Source: an uncultured Ectothiorhodospiraceae bacterium (GTDB taxonomy: Bacteria; Pseudomonadota; Gammaproteobacteria; UBA6429; Thiohalophilaceae). From it: 64,000 nucleotides of DNA. Of this stretch, positions 26,867 through 36,584 are shown piece by piece. The translations under genes and the position numbers were made by a program. The DNA is taken from NCBI GenBank assembly GCA_947259575.1, contig CAMYMU010000029.1, positions 110,479 through 174,478 of the forward strand. The letters run 5' to 3'. The notes beneath the pieces are model-generated. The model was given only the letters and a program-made list of their open reading frames with translations. It was not told the origin of the DNA and ran no database searches. The stretch's first letter is position 1, and every line of letters begins with the position of its first letter.

Positions 26867-27964
26867 ATGAGCAAAATACACATTATCAACCGCTATCTGA
26901 TCAAGGAAGTGACCTTGACGTTTATAGGGGTGTGCCTGGTACTGTTTCTGATTTTTGTCAGTGGCCAGCTAGTGAGTCTCTACGGCAAAGCGGTCAGCGG
27001 GGGGATTCAGGTCTCGGTTATTCTCAAATCACTTGGGCTGAAGAGCCTGAGCAATATGGTGTTTATTTTGCCCCTGGCGTTTTACATGGGCATCCTGATT
27101 GCCTTTAGTCGCTTGTATAAAGATAACGAAATGGTCGTGTTGGCTGCGTGTGGTATTGGTCGCTGGACCATTTTGCGTAGCGTGCTTAGCCTCGCGGGCA
27201 TTTTTGCGATTATTGTCGGTGGCCTATCCTTATATATTGCACCCTGGGCTGAGTCGCAAAGTGAATTACTTATCAAAAAACAAACCAGTTCAGACAGTGT
27301 TGAGGCGCTCGCATCAGGTCGTTTCCGGGAACTCAAACGCGGCGAGGGTGTGGTCTATGTGCAGGAGTTTGATCAAGATGAGCTGGTGATGAAAAATGTT
27401 TTCCTGCAACACCGGGAAGAGAATAAAAACTCGATTGTCTCGGCAAAATCAGGCCGCAAGGAACTGAAAAAAGAAACCGGTGATAATTTTTTGATTCTGG
27501 AAAAAGGTCAACGTTTTGAAGGGCCGATGGAAGATGGATCGACTGCCATGATTCAATTTGAACGTCATGGCATTCGCCTGGAACAGGCTCAATTACAAAA
27601 AATCAGTTACCGTAAAAAAGCAGAAACCACTGTGGCGCTTTGGGAACGTGGTCGCCATGATGATATTGCAGAATTACAGTGGCGTGTCTCGGCAATCATT
27701 TTGTGTTTTGTACTGACTATTTTGGCGGTGCCTCTTAGTAAAGTGTCTCCGCGCCAGGGAAGTTATTCCAAACTTGCGATCGCCTTATTGATTTTTATTA
27801 TCTACACCAACCTGTTAACGGTATCACGTGCCTGGTTAACCAAGAACACGATTAATGAGTGGGTTGGACTCTGGTGGGTGCATGTGATTGCGATTCTACT
27901 CGCGCTTTCTATGTACATACATTGGCGACCGCTGTTAAAGCGGTTCTGGTTCGGTAACAACTAA
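26867..27964 (+). CDS. lptF: LPS export ABC permease LptF
   Basis: A 365-residue inner-membrane subunit of the LptB2FG extractor, which moves lipopolysaccharide out of the inner membrane. The N-terminus IINRYLIKEVTLTFIGVCLVLFLIF is typical of the LptF/LptG family. Three membrane helices precede a periplasmic beta-jellyroll region (about residues 125-265). Three more follow, ending with IHWRPLLKRFW. The stop overlaps the lptG start by one base (TAATG), indicating coupled translation. It is divergent from pepA, as is standard in this group. Confidence 0.95.
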   Translation: MSKIHIINRYLIKEVTLTFIGVCLVLFLIFVSGQLVSLYGKAVSGGIQVSVILKSLGLKSLSNMVFILPLAFYMGILIAFSRLYKDNEMVVLAACGIGRWTILRSVLSLAGIFAIIVGGLSLYIAPWAESQSELLIKKQTSSDSVEALASGRFRELKRGEGVVYVQEFDQDELVMKNVFLQHREENKNSIVSAKSGRKELKKETGDNFLILEKGQRFEGPMEDGSTAMIQFERHGIRLEQAQLQKISYRKKAETTVALWERGRHDDIAELQWRVSAIILCFVLTILAVPLSKVSPRQGSYSKLAIALLIFIIYTNLLTVSRAWLTKNTINEWVGLWWVHVIAILLALSMYIHWRPLLKRFWFGNN

Positions 27965-29028
27965 TGGATATTATTGATCGTTACATCGGCAAGGCCATGA
28001 TCTACGGTATCCTTTCTGTCTTATTAGTCATGCTGGCACTGGATAGTTTAATCAGCTTTACCGGTGAGGCGAGCAGTATTGGGCGCGCAAATTATGGTGT
28101 GTGGGATGCGATTGCTTATATCATTTTTAATATCCCGCTAAAATTGTACATCATGTTTCCGATGGTGGCCCTGTTAGGCACGATGTTAAGCCTGGGGGTC
28201 CTGGCTGGTAATAGCGAACTCATTGCCATGCGTGCGGCAGGTATTTCGATTGCACGTATTACTTTATCCGTGCTCAAGACCGGCACCATTGTGACGGCAG
28301 TGGTGATTGCAATTGGTGAGTTTGTTGCCCCACCTGCTGTGCAGTATGCAAAATTAAAACGTGTTAGTGCTATGGACCAGGAAATTAGTCTTAATACTGA
28401 CTACGGGTTATGGGCGCGAGATGGGGTTAATTATATTCATATTCGTAACGTCGAAGACGACGGACGCTTAGTCGGCATTAATATTTACATTTACGATGAG
28501 TCGCAACAACTGGTTGAGACATTAAATTCTCCCTTTGCGGAGTATCAGGAAGATCATTGGGTATTATACGAAGTGGTTAAGCGTTCAATTACGACTGATA
28601 ATATCTCACAAGATTTTATCGCGACGGTACGCTGGGATACCTTACTTAAACCAGAGATGGTCAATGTGGTGTCGGTGTCACCGGATAACCTCTCTGTGAT
28701 TAAACTGAAAAGCTATATCGATTACCTGAATGCAAACGGACTTAACTCAAAAGAATACGAGCTTACTTTCTGGTCGAAATTGATTGCGCCGGTCACGATT
28801 GCCGGCATGATTGTACTGGCCATTCCCTTTGTGTTTGGCTCGTTACGTAATGTCGGTGTTGGTCAGCGAATTTTAGTTGGTTTCTTGTTGGGGTTAGGAT
28901 TCTTTATATTCAACAAATTAATAGGCAATGCTGGACTGGTCTATATCGATTATCCCTGGATTGCAGCAATGTTGCCGACGTTGGTGGTCGTCATTATCGG
29001 TAGCGTATTGTTGAAACGAACGCGCTAG
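27964..29028 (+). CDS. lptG: LPS export ABC permease LptG
   Basis: The 354-residue partner of LptF. The start MDIIDRYIGKAMIYGILSVLLVMLALDSLI and the NIPLKLYIMFPMVALLGTML segment are typical. The periplasmic jellyroll spans about residues 125-260, and the last helices include VGQRILVGFLLGLGFFIFNKLIGN. Together with LptF it forms the lateral gate and jellyroll path that passes LPS to LptC and LptA. Those partners are not in this window. The gene ends 10 bp before the convergent RDD gene. Confidence 0.95.
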   Translation: MDIIDRYIGKAMIYGILSVLLVMLALDSLISFTGEASSIGRANYGVWDAIAYIIFNIPLKLYIMFPMVALLGTMLSLGVLAGNSELIAMRAAGISIARITLSVLKTGTIVTAVVIAIGEFVAPPAVQYAKLKRVSAMDQEISLNTDYGLWARDGVNYIHIRNVEDDGRLVGINIYIYDESQQLVETLNSPFAEYQEDHWVLYEVVKRSITTDNISQDFIATVRWDTLLKPEMVNVVSVSPDNLSVIKLKSYIDYLNANGLNSKEYELTFWSKLIAPVTIAGMIVLAIPFVFGSLRNVGVGQRILVGFLLGLGFFIFNKLIGNAGLVYIDYPWIAAMLPTLVVVIIGSVLLKRTR

Positions 29029-29037
29029 CTTAATAGT

Positions 29038-29586
29038 TTACTGTTTTGGTATGTAAACGATATAGGTTCTGGAAAAGCGATCACGCCAGTTATTCGGAAG
29101 ATGATCGATTAATAGCCAGCATGTGGCGATTGCAAAAAGTACCCAGTTAGGAATCTGGTCAAAAACAGGCATAACAAATCCTTGCGTGCTTTTTCCAATC
29201 GCAATGATCCAGAAAAACCACATCGGTAAACTGATCAGGTAGCGGAACAGTGAGTGTTTCCAGTTTAGTGCTTGACCATTTTCTGTCACCAGGCGTGTAT
29301 GCCATGCGCGCATACCCAGTGTCTGACCACCATGTGTCCAGAACCAGGCAAAAAACAGGTAAAAAACAGCTAAATAATATGCCAGCATGAATGGATTAAA
29401 TATATTTTGTTCTGAGCCTTGCTCGACTACTTCAACTGTACTGGTAAATGGTACGATGATGAAACCGGCCAGCATAGCAACAGCGAATAGTAGTAAACCA
29501 TCATATACAAGTGCAGCAAGGCGGCGTTGCAGGCTGGCAGGGGAATTTTCAGAATTTTGCATATCTACTATTGCTATAGGGGTCAT
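29038..29586 (-). CDS. RDD family membrane protein
   Basis: A 182-residue inner-membrane protein with the RDD signature: SLQRRLAALVYDGLLLFAVAMLAGF in the first helix (the conserved Arg and Asp), then FWTHGGQTLGMRAWHTRLV before the second half. Four hydrophobic segments are visible. Function of the family is poorly defined; some members affect ion transport. The start may be the ATG at 29586 or the in-frame one at 29562 (MQNSEN), and neither has a clear ribosome binding site. An RDD gene close to lptF-lptG occurs in other gammaproteobacteria. It is divergent from the DUF2173-like trio. Confidence 0.88.
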   Translation of the reverse strand: MTPIAIVDMQNSENSPASLQRRLAALVYDGLLLFAVAMLAGFIIVPFTSTVEVVEQGSEQNIFNPFMLAYYLAVFYLFFAWFWTHGGQTLGMRAWHTRLVTENGQALNWKHSLFRYLISLPMWFFWIIAIGKSTQGFVMPVFDQIPNWVLFAIATCWLLIDHLPNNWRDRFSRTYIVYIPKQ

Positions 29587-29637
29587 AGTTGTGTTGAACT
29601 TAAACCAGGATTTTAAAGCAAGCTCGGTAGAATATAA

Positions 29638-29994
29638 ATGAGTTTAATAGATGAATTAGCCAGCCAACCTGGTGTGATGGCCGCAGGTGAATATGCTTAT
29701 CGAGGTGATCGATTTAGCTATGTGGGTCAATTGACCGAAGAGTTGGCACGGATGGCCTCAATCATGTGTCGTACCACCAGCATGGCCTTACACATGCAGG
29801 TCGACATGCTAAAAGAAATGGGGCGTGATTGTGGTTGTGCACCTGCGCAGGGCTGGTCTGTTAAAGGTAAGGATTACACAGTTTGTGTGCGAGCAAATGT
29901 ATTTTGTTTCATTGACAACAAATCAAACGAATTGAATAACATAATGAAATTTTTAAATGAACACATCGCCTCTGATGAAGGCGCAATGGTCTGA
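29638..29994 (+). CDS. DUF2173-like small protein, first of three tandem paralogues
   Basis: A 118-residue soluble protein resembling the DUF2173 group (from memory, not searched). The pattern is a short helix, then LASQPGVMAAGEYAYRGDR, a long helix with M-C-R-T-T-S-M-A-L-H-M-Q, then the motif GWSVKGKDYTVCVRANVFCFID and a final helix. The outline (two strands, helix, strands, helix) recalls the roadblock/LC7 or profilin-like fold, which is an inference. It carries five cysteines, including a C-G-C pair. It is followed 9 bp later by a related gene, so the three are probably one operon. Function unknown. Confidence 0.8.
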   Translation: MSLIDELASQPGVMAAGEYAYRGDRFSYVGQLTEELARMASIMCRTTSMALHMQVDMLKEMGRDCGCAPAQGWSVKGKDYTVCVRANVFCFIDNKSNELNNIMKFLNEHIASDEGAMV

Positions 29995-30003
29995 GAAAAG
30001 CTT

Positions 30004-30342
30004 ATGAGTAAACTAGACAATTTAATGCAACTTGATGGGGCGCTGGCCGCATTTGATTTTAGCAGTAGTGGCGAGTTACAAGACTCAAAGATTGCCGATG
30101 GTGCTGAAATCGAAAACGATGTACTGGATATGGTTTGCCATGTTTGTGTCGCCAATGGTGCAATTGCGACGATGCAAGCCAGGGGTTGGGAAAAAATGAC
30201 CCAGATGGAAGGCTTTTACCCGATCCAGGGTTTTTCACTGATTGGTTTTGAATGGACCGTAATTGTGTCTGATTCAATTGGTGTCATTATTAAAAATGAC
30301 AAGGTTGATTACGATGCGACCTATGCCGTTCTCGAGAGCTGA
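30004..30342 (+). CDS. DUF2173-like small protein, second of three
   Basis: A 112-residue protein related to its neighbours. It has KLDNLMQLDGALAAFDFSSSG at the start (compare LASQPGVMAAGEY in the first), a central helix with MVCHVCVANGAIATMQARGW, and the late FSLIGFEWTVIVSDSIGVII strand pair that corresponds to the KGKDYTVCVRANVFCFID motif. This copy has lost the cysteines of that motif and the G-W-x-x-K-G turn, so it is the most divergent of the three. Spacing is 9 bp to the first gene and 14 bp to the third. Confidence 0.8.
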   Translation: MSKLDNLMQLDGALAAFDFSSSGELQDSKIADGAEIENDVLDMVCHVCVANGAIATMQARGWEKMTQMEGFYPIQGFSLIGFEWTVIVSDSIGVIIKNDKVDYDATYAVLES

Positions 30343-30356
30343 GTTGACTCGGTAAA

Positions 30357-30689
30357 ATGATTAAGAATTTATTAGCAGAAGATGGTGTTATGGCGATTTG
30401 CCAGTTCCGCGATGATGGTGCTCTGGTAGAAGGTTATGGCGTCATGAGTGACGATATGCTGCCCAAGCTTGCCAAGTTCGCCCATGATTACAAACGCATG
30501 GTGCAAGGCAATGCCGATCAGCTGGCGATGTTTACCCAGATGTCAGGTTGGACCCCACCGGGTGGCTGGCTGGTAAAAGGTGAAGTCTGGGCGGTTTGCG
30601 GTGTTAGCAACCTGGTCTGTGTCATCGATCTGCGCGAAACAACCCTCAATCCCGTCATGAAGGCCCTGCACGAAGCGGCCAACTGGTAG
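30357..30689 (+). CDS. DUF2173-like small protein, third of three
   Basis: A 110-residue protein. The order is LLAEDGVMAICQFRDDGALVEGYG, a helix with LAKFAHDYKRMVQGNADQLAMF, then GWLVKGEVWAVCGVSNLVCVID and a C-terminal helix VMKALHEA. The G-W-x-V-K-G and V-C-x-I-D motifs match the first paralogue closely. The strand-helix-strand layout again suggests a small dimerising sensor-like fold (inference). A 101-bp gap separates it from purL, in which no terminator was recognised. Confidence 0.8.
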   Translation: MIKNLLAEDGVMAICQFRDDGALVEGYGVMSDDMLPKLAKFAHDYKRMVQGNADQLAMFTQMSGWTPPGGWLVKGEVWAVCGVSNLVCVIDLRETTLNPVMKALHEAANW

Positions 30690-30790
30690 TCACAGTCCCG
30701 GCAAGAAAACTTCGCTTCTAGACTGATGATCCCATCACGGTGATCCAGTATCATTGCCCCTCCCTTAATACCGTCTGGAAGTGAATAAAA

Positions 30791-33700
30791 ATGCTGCAAC
30801 TGCAGGGTGGAATTGCCTTATCGCCATTTAGACAGGCAAAATTGCTGAACAAACTGAGTGCACTGATCCCACAGATCACCGATGTTCAGGCAGAATATAT
30901 TCACTTTATAAATAGTGAGCAGGCGCTTAGCGACGAGCAACAGCAACGCCTGAATCAGCTACTTAGCTATGAAGAATCCCTGACTGCACAAAAAGGCGAA
31001 CAATATCTATTGGTAACGCCCCGTCCTGGGACTATTTCCCCCTGGTCTTCTAAAGCCACCGATATCGCACACAACTGTGGGTTGACCATGGTGAAGCGGG
31101 TTGAGCGCGGCATTGCCTATTATTTCTCGGCTAAGACTAAACTCAGTAACGAACAGCTCGATCAGATTCAACCACTGATTCATGACAGGATGGTCGAGTC
31201 AGTCATGTCTAATTTTGACGATGCAGCTGTTTTGTTTAAAGAAGCTGAGCCTGCACCATTTAAATCCGTCGACATATTAAGCGGTGGCAGGGAGGCCCTG
31301 GAGAAAGCCAATCAGGAGTGGGGCCTGGCGCTAGCCTCCGATGAGATTGATTATCTGGTCGAAAACTTCAGCGCAATAGGTCGTAACCCAAACGATATAG
31401 AACTGATGATGTTTGCCCAGGCAAACTCGGAGCACTGTCGTCACAAAATATTTAATGCGGATTGGATTATTGATGGTGAGAAAAAAGATCGTTCACTATT
31501 TAGCATGATCCGCAATACCCATGAACAACACTCAGAGGGTATTTTGTCAGCTTACAAAGATAATTCTGCGGTGATCGAAGGTTTCGTTACCGATCGTTTT
31601 ATCCCTGATACAAAAACACATGAATATGGTTTCTCTGAAGAACCGATTCATATTTTGATGAAAGTCGAGACGCACAATCATCCCACTGCGATCGCACCTT
31701 TCCCGGGTGCGGCCACCGGCTCAGGTGGTGAAATACGTGATGAAGGTGCAACAGGTCGAGGCTCAAAACCAAAAGCCGGTTTGAGTGGCTTTTCCGTTTC
31801 TAACTTACAACTCGACGAATTACCGCAACCCTGGGAAACCGATCATGGTCGACCCTCTCGTATCGTTTCGGCGCAGGACATTATGATCGAAGGGCCAATC
31901 GGTGCCGCGGCATTTAATAATGAATTTGGTCGCCCCAATATCTGTGGCTACTTCAGGACCTACGAAGAAAAAATAAATACCAACGCTGGCCAGGAAGTCC
32001 GTGGTTACCATAAACCAATTATGTTGGCCGGTGGTGTTGGCAATATTCGGGGTGAACATGTTGGCATGCAGGAAGTGCCTGTCGGTGCAAAGTTAATTGT
32101 AATTGGTGGACCGGCGATGTTAATCGGTCTGGGTGGCGGTGCGGCTTCTTCAATGACCAGTGGCTCAAGTCATGAAGACCTGGACTTTGCTTCGGTACAA
32201 CGGGGTAACCCAGAAATGGAACGGCGTTGCCAGGAAGTGATCGATCAATGCTGGCAACAGTCGGAAGATAATCCCATCTTATGGATTCACGATGTGGGTG
32301 CGGGCGGTCTGTCCAATGCGATGCCTGAATTAGTGCATGACAGTGATCGGGGCGGACATTTTCAGTTACGTGAAATTCCCAATGATGAGCCAAGCATGTC
32401 ACCGATGGAAATTTGGTGCAACGAATCACAGGAGCGTTATGTGCTCGCTGTGAAAGCCGAAGACCTGGATGCCTTTATAAACATTTGTGAACGCGAGCGT
32501 TGTCCTTATGCTGTGTTAGGTGATGCTACCGAAGAGGAACGTCTGGTTCTGGACGATTCACACTTTGCCAACACACCTATTGATATGTCCCTGGATGTAT
32601 TGCTAGGCAAGCCGCCTAAAATGTTGCGCGAAGTTGAGCATATAAAGTTACAACAGGATGAATTTGATCCTGCAAACCTCGATCTCGACGACGCCTTAAG
32701 TCGTTTACTACAGTTACCGACGATTGCGGCCAAACAATTTTTAATTACGATTGGCGATCGTAGTGTGACCGGGATGGTGACCCGCGATCAATTAGTGGGG
32801 CAATGGCAAGTACCGGTTGCCGATGTCGCGGTGACCTCAACAGGCTTTCATGGCTATACCGGTGAAGCGATGTCCATGGGTGAGCGCACGCCAACGGCAT
32901 TGTTGAATCATGCCGCGTCAGCACGCATGGCCGTCGGCGAGGCGATTACCAATATCGCCGCAGCCCGTATTGATGCTCTAACCGATATCGTCTTGTCAGC
33001 CAACTGGATGTCACCAGCGGGACATGCAGGGGAAGATGCGGGTTTATATGATGCTGTACAAGCAGTGGGTATGGAGCTTTGCCCAGAATTAGGACTCACC
33101 ATCCCGGTGGGTAAAGATTCCATGTCAATGAAGACAGTTTGGCAGGAAGGGAATGAAGATAGGAGTGTTACCGCACCGCTGTCCTTAATTATTTCTGCCT
33201 TTGGTCGCGTGCAAGATGTTCGCAAGACGCTTACCCCAGAACTCAAGAAAGATCAGGGCGACAGTGTGCTGTTGTTAATTGATCTAGGAAAGAATCAGAA
33301 TCGCATGGGCGGTTCTTGTCTGGCACAGGTTTATAAGGTAATCGGTACGACACCTGCAGACCTGAATGATGCGCAACTATTAAAATCATTCTTTGCCGCT
33401 ATCCAACAGCTAAATAAACAAGACTTATTACTGGCCTATCATGATCGCTCCGATGGTGGTGCGATGATTAGCCTGTGTGAAATGGCATTTGCTTCACATT
33501 GTGGACTGGACATCCAGTTGGCTGGGTTTTCTTCAAAGGCTGATGAAATCAATCAATACCTGTTCAATGAAGAACTGGGTGCGGTTATTCAGATCAGAAC
33601 GTCTGATCTTGATAGTGTAAATAAAATATTTAGTGATCATCAATTATCTCAGCAGGTGATTGAGATTGCGACATTAAATAACGATGACACCATTCGCTGT

Positions 33701-34690
33701 ATGCAAGGTGATGAAGTTGTACTGGAAAAGTCACGAGTTGATCTGCAGCGCCTGTGGTGGGAAACAACTTATCAGATGCAAAGCCTGCGTGATAATGCAG
33801 ACTGTGCACAGCAGGAATATGACTCTCTGTTAGATGAATCTGATCCAGGCTTATCTGCGACACTGAGTTTTGATCTCAATGAAGATATAAGTGCGCCATA
33901 TCTAAACAAAGGTGCGCGGCCTAAAATGGCAATCTTAAGAGAGCAGGGTGTTAACGGACATGTTGAGATGGCCGCTGCGTTTGATCGAGCCGGTTTTGCC
34001 TGTACCGATATTCATATGAGTGATTTGATTGCCGGGCGTGCCGATCTTGCTGATTATAAAGGTCTGGTGGCTTGTGGTGGCTTCTCTTACGGTGATGTAC
34101 TCGGTGCGGGTGGTGGTTGGGCCAACTCCATCCTGTTTAATAGTCAGGCGAGCGATCAATTCGCTGCCTTCTTTAATCGAGACGATAGCTTTGGTCTCGG
34201 TGTCTGTAATGGTTGTCAGATGATGTCCCATTTGAAAGATTTAATTCCGGGAGCCTCTCACTGGCCGCAGTTCGTACGTAATATGTCAGAGCAGTTCGAA
34301 GCGCGGTTTGTAATGACTGAGATTTTTGACTCACCATCAATTTTACTCAAGGGCATGCAAGGTTCTGTGATGCCAATTGTTGTTGCTCATGGTGAAGGGC
34401 GAGTGAAGTTTGCTAATGATTCCGATCGACAAAAGGTTGTCGATGACAAGTTGGTTAGTATGCGTTATGTCGATAATCATGGCGCCATTACTGAAAGCTA
34501 TCCATTTAACCCAAATGGTTCTGTCGACGGTATCACCGGGATGACCAGTGAAGACGGTCGATTCACTATAATGATGCCACATCCGGAACGTGTCTTTCGT
34601 GCGGTACAACATAGTTGGCATCCAGATAACTGGAATGAAGATGGTGCCTGGATGCGCCTTTTCCGCAACGCGCGGGTTTATGTAGATTAA
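30791..34690 (+). CDS. purL: Phosphoribosylformylglycinamidine synthase (large form)
   Basis: A 1299-residue enzyme that makes FGAM from FGAR, glutamine and ATP in purine synthesis. The start [19 protein letters not shown] matches the gammaproteobacterial family. The synthetase domains contain [22 protein letters not shown] and [19 protein letters not shown]. The C-terminal glutamine amidotransferase domain has the nucleophile Cys in [13 protein letters not shown] and the His/Glu pair in [18 protein letters not shown]. Length and domain order are those of the single-chain PurL of proteobacteria rather than the PurSQL complex. It is probably transcribed alone. Confidence 0.97.
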   Translation: MLQLQGGIALSPFRQAKLLNKLSALIPQITDVQAEYIHFINSEQALSDEQQQRLNQLLSYEESLTAQKGEQYLLVTPRPGTISPWSSKATDIAHNCGLTMVKRVERGIAYYFSAKTKLSNEQLDQIQPLIHDRMVESVMSNFDDAAVLFKEAEPAPFKSVDILSGGREALEKANQEWGLALASDEIDYLVENFSAIGRNPNDIELMMFAQANSEHCRHKIFNADWIIDGEKKDRSLFSMIRNTHEQHSEGILSAYKDNSAVIEGFVTDRFIPDTKTHEYGFSEEPIHILMKVETHNHPTAIAPFPGAATGSGGEIRDEGATGRGSKPKAGLSGFSVSNLQLDELPQPWETDHGRPSRIVSAQDIMIEGPIGAAAFNNEFGRPNICGYFRTYEEKINTNAGQEVRGYHKPIMLAGGVGNIRGEHVGMQEVPVGAKLIVIGGPAMLIGLGGGAASSMTSGSSHEDLDFASVQRGNPEMERRCQEVIDQCWQQSEDNPILWIHDVGAGGLSNAMPELVHDSDRGGHFQLREIPNDEPSMSPMEIWCNESQERYVLAVKAEDLDAFINICERERCPYAVLGDATEEERLVLDDSHFANTPIDMSLDVLLGKPPKMLREVEHIKLQQDEFDPANLDLDDALSRLLQLPTIAAKQFLITIGDRSVTGMVTRDQLVGQWQVPVADVAVTSTGFHGYTGEAMSMGERTPTALLNHAASARMAVGEAITNIAAARIDALTDIVLSANWMSPAGHAGEDAGLYDAVQAVGMELCPELGLTIPVGKDSMSMKTVWQEGNEDRSVTAPLSLIISAFGRVQDVRKTLTPELKKDQGDSVLLLIDLGKNQNRMGGSCLAQVYKVIGTTPADLNDAQLLKSFFAAIQQLNKQDLLLAYHDRSDGGAMISLCEMAFASHCGLDIQLAGFSSKADEINQYLFNEELGAVIQIRTSDLDSVNKIFSDHQLSQQVIEIATLNNDDTIRCMQGDEVVLEKSRVDLQRLWWETTYQMQSLRDNADCAQQEYDSLLDESDPGLSATLSFDLNEDISAPYLNKGARPKMAILREQGVNGHVEMAAAFDRAGFACTDIHMSDLIAGRADLADYKGLVACGGFSYGDVLGAGGGWANSILFNSQASDQFAAFFNRDDSFGLGVCNGCQMMSHLKDLIPGASHWPQFVRNMSEQFEARFVMTEIFDSPSILLKGMQGSVMPIVVAHGEGRVKFANDSDRQKVVDDKLVSMRYVDNHGAITESYPFNPNGSVDGITGMTSEDGRFTIMMPHPERVFRAVQHSWHPDNWNEDGAWMRLFRNARVYVD

Positions 34691-34721
34691 GCCGAGTTAA
34701 GGATCAACTAATGGTAAACAT

Positions 34722-35642
34722 ATGTCTTTAGCACTTTCTATATCAGGGTTACATAAGACCTATCCAAAAGGTAACCAGGCTTTAAAGGGGGTTGACCTTG
34801 AGGTGAAGGAAGGTGATTTTTTTGCTTTGCTTGGTCCGAACGGTGCAGGCAAATCAACGACCATTGGCATTATCTGTTCACTTATCAATAAAGGTACAGG
34901 TAAAGTCAAAGTCTTCGAGCATGACATTGATCATGCCATGGAAGCCGCCAAGAGTTGCATAGGGCTGGTTCCACAAGAATTTAATTTCAACCAGTTCGAA
35001 CCGGTGGGTGAGATTGTTATTAATCAAGCCGGCTACTATGGCATTGATCGCAAGCTAGCAAGCCAACGTGCGGAAAAATATCTGAAGAAACTTGATCTCT
35101 GGAGTCGTCGCAAGGATATAGCCAGAGAATTATCGGGTGGCATGAAGCGCCGCTTGATGATTGCACGTGCTCTGGTGCATGAACCGAAACTGCTCATTCT
35201 TGACGAACCCACCGCCGGTGTTGATATTGAGATTCGCCGTTCGATGTGGGAATTTTTAAAGGATGTAAATCAACAGGGCACGACAATTATCTTAACCACC
35301 CATTATTTAGAAGAGGCAGAGAATCTTTGCAAACATATTGCGATCATTAACAATGGTGTGACCATTGAAAGCACAGAGATGAAACAGCTTCTCGCAAAGT
35401 TACATACGGAAACCTTTGTCCTGAATTTGTCTGAGTCCATTACGCAATTACCAGCATCCACTGAGTATCAGTTTTCCCAGGTCGATGATGTCACAATCGA
35501 AGTGACGGTTAACAAGGAGAAAAATATCAATGATCTCTTTGCCCTGCTAACTTCGCAGGGTATTGAAGTTATTAGTATGCGTAACAAATCAAATCGTCTT
35601 GAGGAAATGTTCTTGCAGATGGTAGAGCAGGGTGAACTATGA
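34722..35642 (+). CDS. ABC exporter ATPase, YadG-like
   Basis: A 306-residue ATP-binding subunit. Walker A is GPNGAGKSTT (about residues 39-48), the signature is LSGGMKRRLMIARAL, and Walker B is LLILDEPTAGVDIEIR. The C-terminal ~80 residues form the extension seen in drug- and polysaccharide-type ABC-2 exporters. It overlaps the permease gene by 4 bp (ATGA), so the two form one transporter. The pair resembles E. coli YadG/YadH in size and order; the substrate is unknown. Confidence 0.92.
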   Translation: MSLALSISGLHKTYPKGNQALKGVDLEVKEGDFFALLGPNGAGKSTTIGIICSLINKGTGKVKVFEHDIDHAMEAAKSCIGLVPQEFNFNQFEPVGEIVINQAGYYGIDRKLASQRAEKYLKKLDLWSRRKDIARELSGGMKRRLMIARALVHEPKLLILDEPTAGVDIEIRRSMWEFLKDVNQQGTTIILTTHYLEEAENLCKHIAIINNGVTIESTEMKQLLAKLHTETFVLNLSESITQLPASTEYQFSQVDDVTIEVTVNKEKNINDLFALLTSQGIEVISMRNKSNRLEEMFLQMVEQGEL

Positions 35643-36412
35643 CATTTAAGGAACAATATATTGCTTTTTCGACTATCGTAGTAAAAGAGGTTATGCGTTT
35701 CGTTCGTATTTGGGTGCAAACGGTATTGCCTGCGATGATCACTATGGGTTTGTACTTTGTAATCTTTGGCAATCTTATTGGCTCGCAACTGGCACCGATT
35801 CAGGGTTACAGTTATGTTGATTATATTGTGCCAGGTATCATCTTAATGGCTATGATTAGCAACTCCTATGGCAATGTGGTGTCATCCTTTTTTAGTGCCA
35901 AGTTTCAGCGTCATATAGAAGAGATGCTGGTTTCCCCTATGCCAAATTACCTCATTGTTTTTGGTTTTGTCGGTGGTGGTCTGGCTCGTGGTCTGGTTGT
36001 TGGTATTGCGGTAAGCGTTATTGCAATGTTTTTTAGTGATCTGCAATTTCATAATCTGGCGGTGGTATTATTTGTTGCGCTTTTAACTTCAATACTATTT
36101 TCTCTTGCAGGATTTATTAATGCCATTTATGCCAAGAGCTTTGATGATATATCGATTGTGCCTACTTTTGTATTAACACCGCTAACCTACCTGGGGGGTA
36201 TTTTCTATTCGGTTGAGATGTTACCGGATTTTTGGGAAAACGTATCCTATGCCAATCCTATAATGTATATGATCAATGCCATGCGTTATGGCATGTTGGG
36301 CGTGAGTGATATAGATGTGAATATCGCACTTGCGATTATTATCGGATTTGTCGTGGTGCTGTATTCGTATTGTTTGTATTTGTTACGGAATGGTGTTGGA
36401 ATCAGATCTTAA
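35639..36412 (+). CDS. ABC-2 type permease, YadH-like
   Basis: A 257-residue inner-membrane protein with six hydrophobic segments. It has the ABC-2 permease hallmark LTPLTYLGGIFYSVEMLPDFWENVSYANPIMYMINAMRYG near the C-terminus and YVDYIVPGIILMAMISNSYGNV in the middle. The size matches YadH. It pairs with the ATPase encoded immediately upstream through a 4-bp overlap. The exporter is predicted to act at the inner membrane on an unknown substrate. Confidence 0.92.
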   Translation: MTFKEQYIAFSTIVVKEVMRFVRIWVQTVLPAMITMGLYFVIFGNLIGSQLAPIQGYSYVDYIVPGIILMAMISNSYGNVVSSFFSAKFQRHIEEMLVSPMPNYLIVFGFVGGGLARGLVVGIAVSVIAMFFSDLQFHNLAVVLFVALLTSILFSLAGFINAIYAKSFDDISIVPTFVLTPLTYLGGIFYSVEMLPDFWENVSYANPIMYMINAMRYGMLGVSDIDVNIALAIIIGFVVVLYSYCLYLLRNGVGIRS

Positions 36413-36425
36413 TATAATTCAACTC

Positions 36426-36583
36426 TGATAATGTCTTCAAGCAGATGCTGACAAGGCAAAAAGAAATGATAAAGCGCAGTTTACACGTTAGTAAATGAGC
36501 ATTTAGAATTTCTTTTTCAACGTACCCTACATTTATTTTAAATAGAGGGTGAACGCGGTCAGCGCTGCTTCAGGGCATTATCA
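36426..36583. repeat. Hairpin-forming intergenic repeat, copy A
   Basis: A 158-bp element between the ABC permease and the FHA gene. Outer arms at 36426-36444 and 36565-36583 are complementary at 16 of 19 positions. Just inside are GCAGATG..GACAAGGCAAA on the left and AACGCGGTCAGCGCTGCT on the right, shared with copy B near 62.8 kb. The centre contains a further long imperfect inverted repeat (AAAAAGAAAT pairing with ATTTCTTTTT) around TTTACacgttaGTAAA. The whole sequence could fold into one long hairpin. It could be mobile or act on the ends of both convergent transcripts. Confidence 0.65.
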
Positions 36584-36584
36584 A

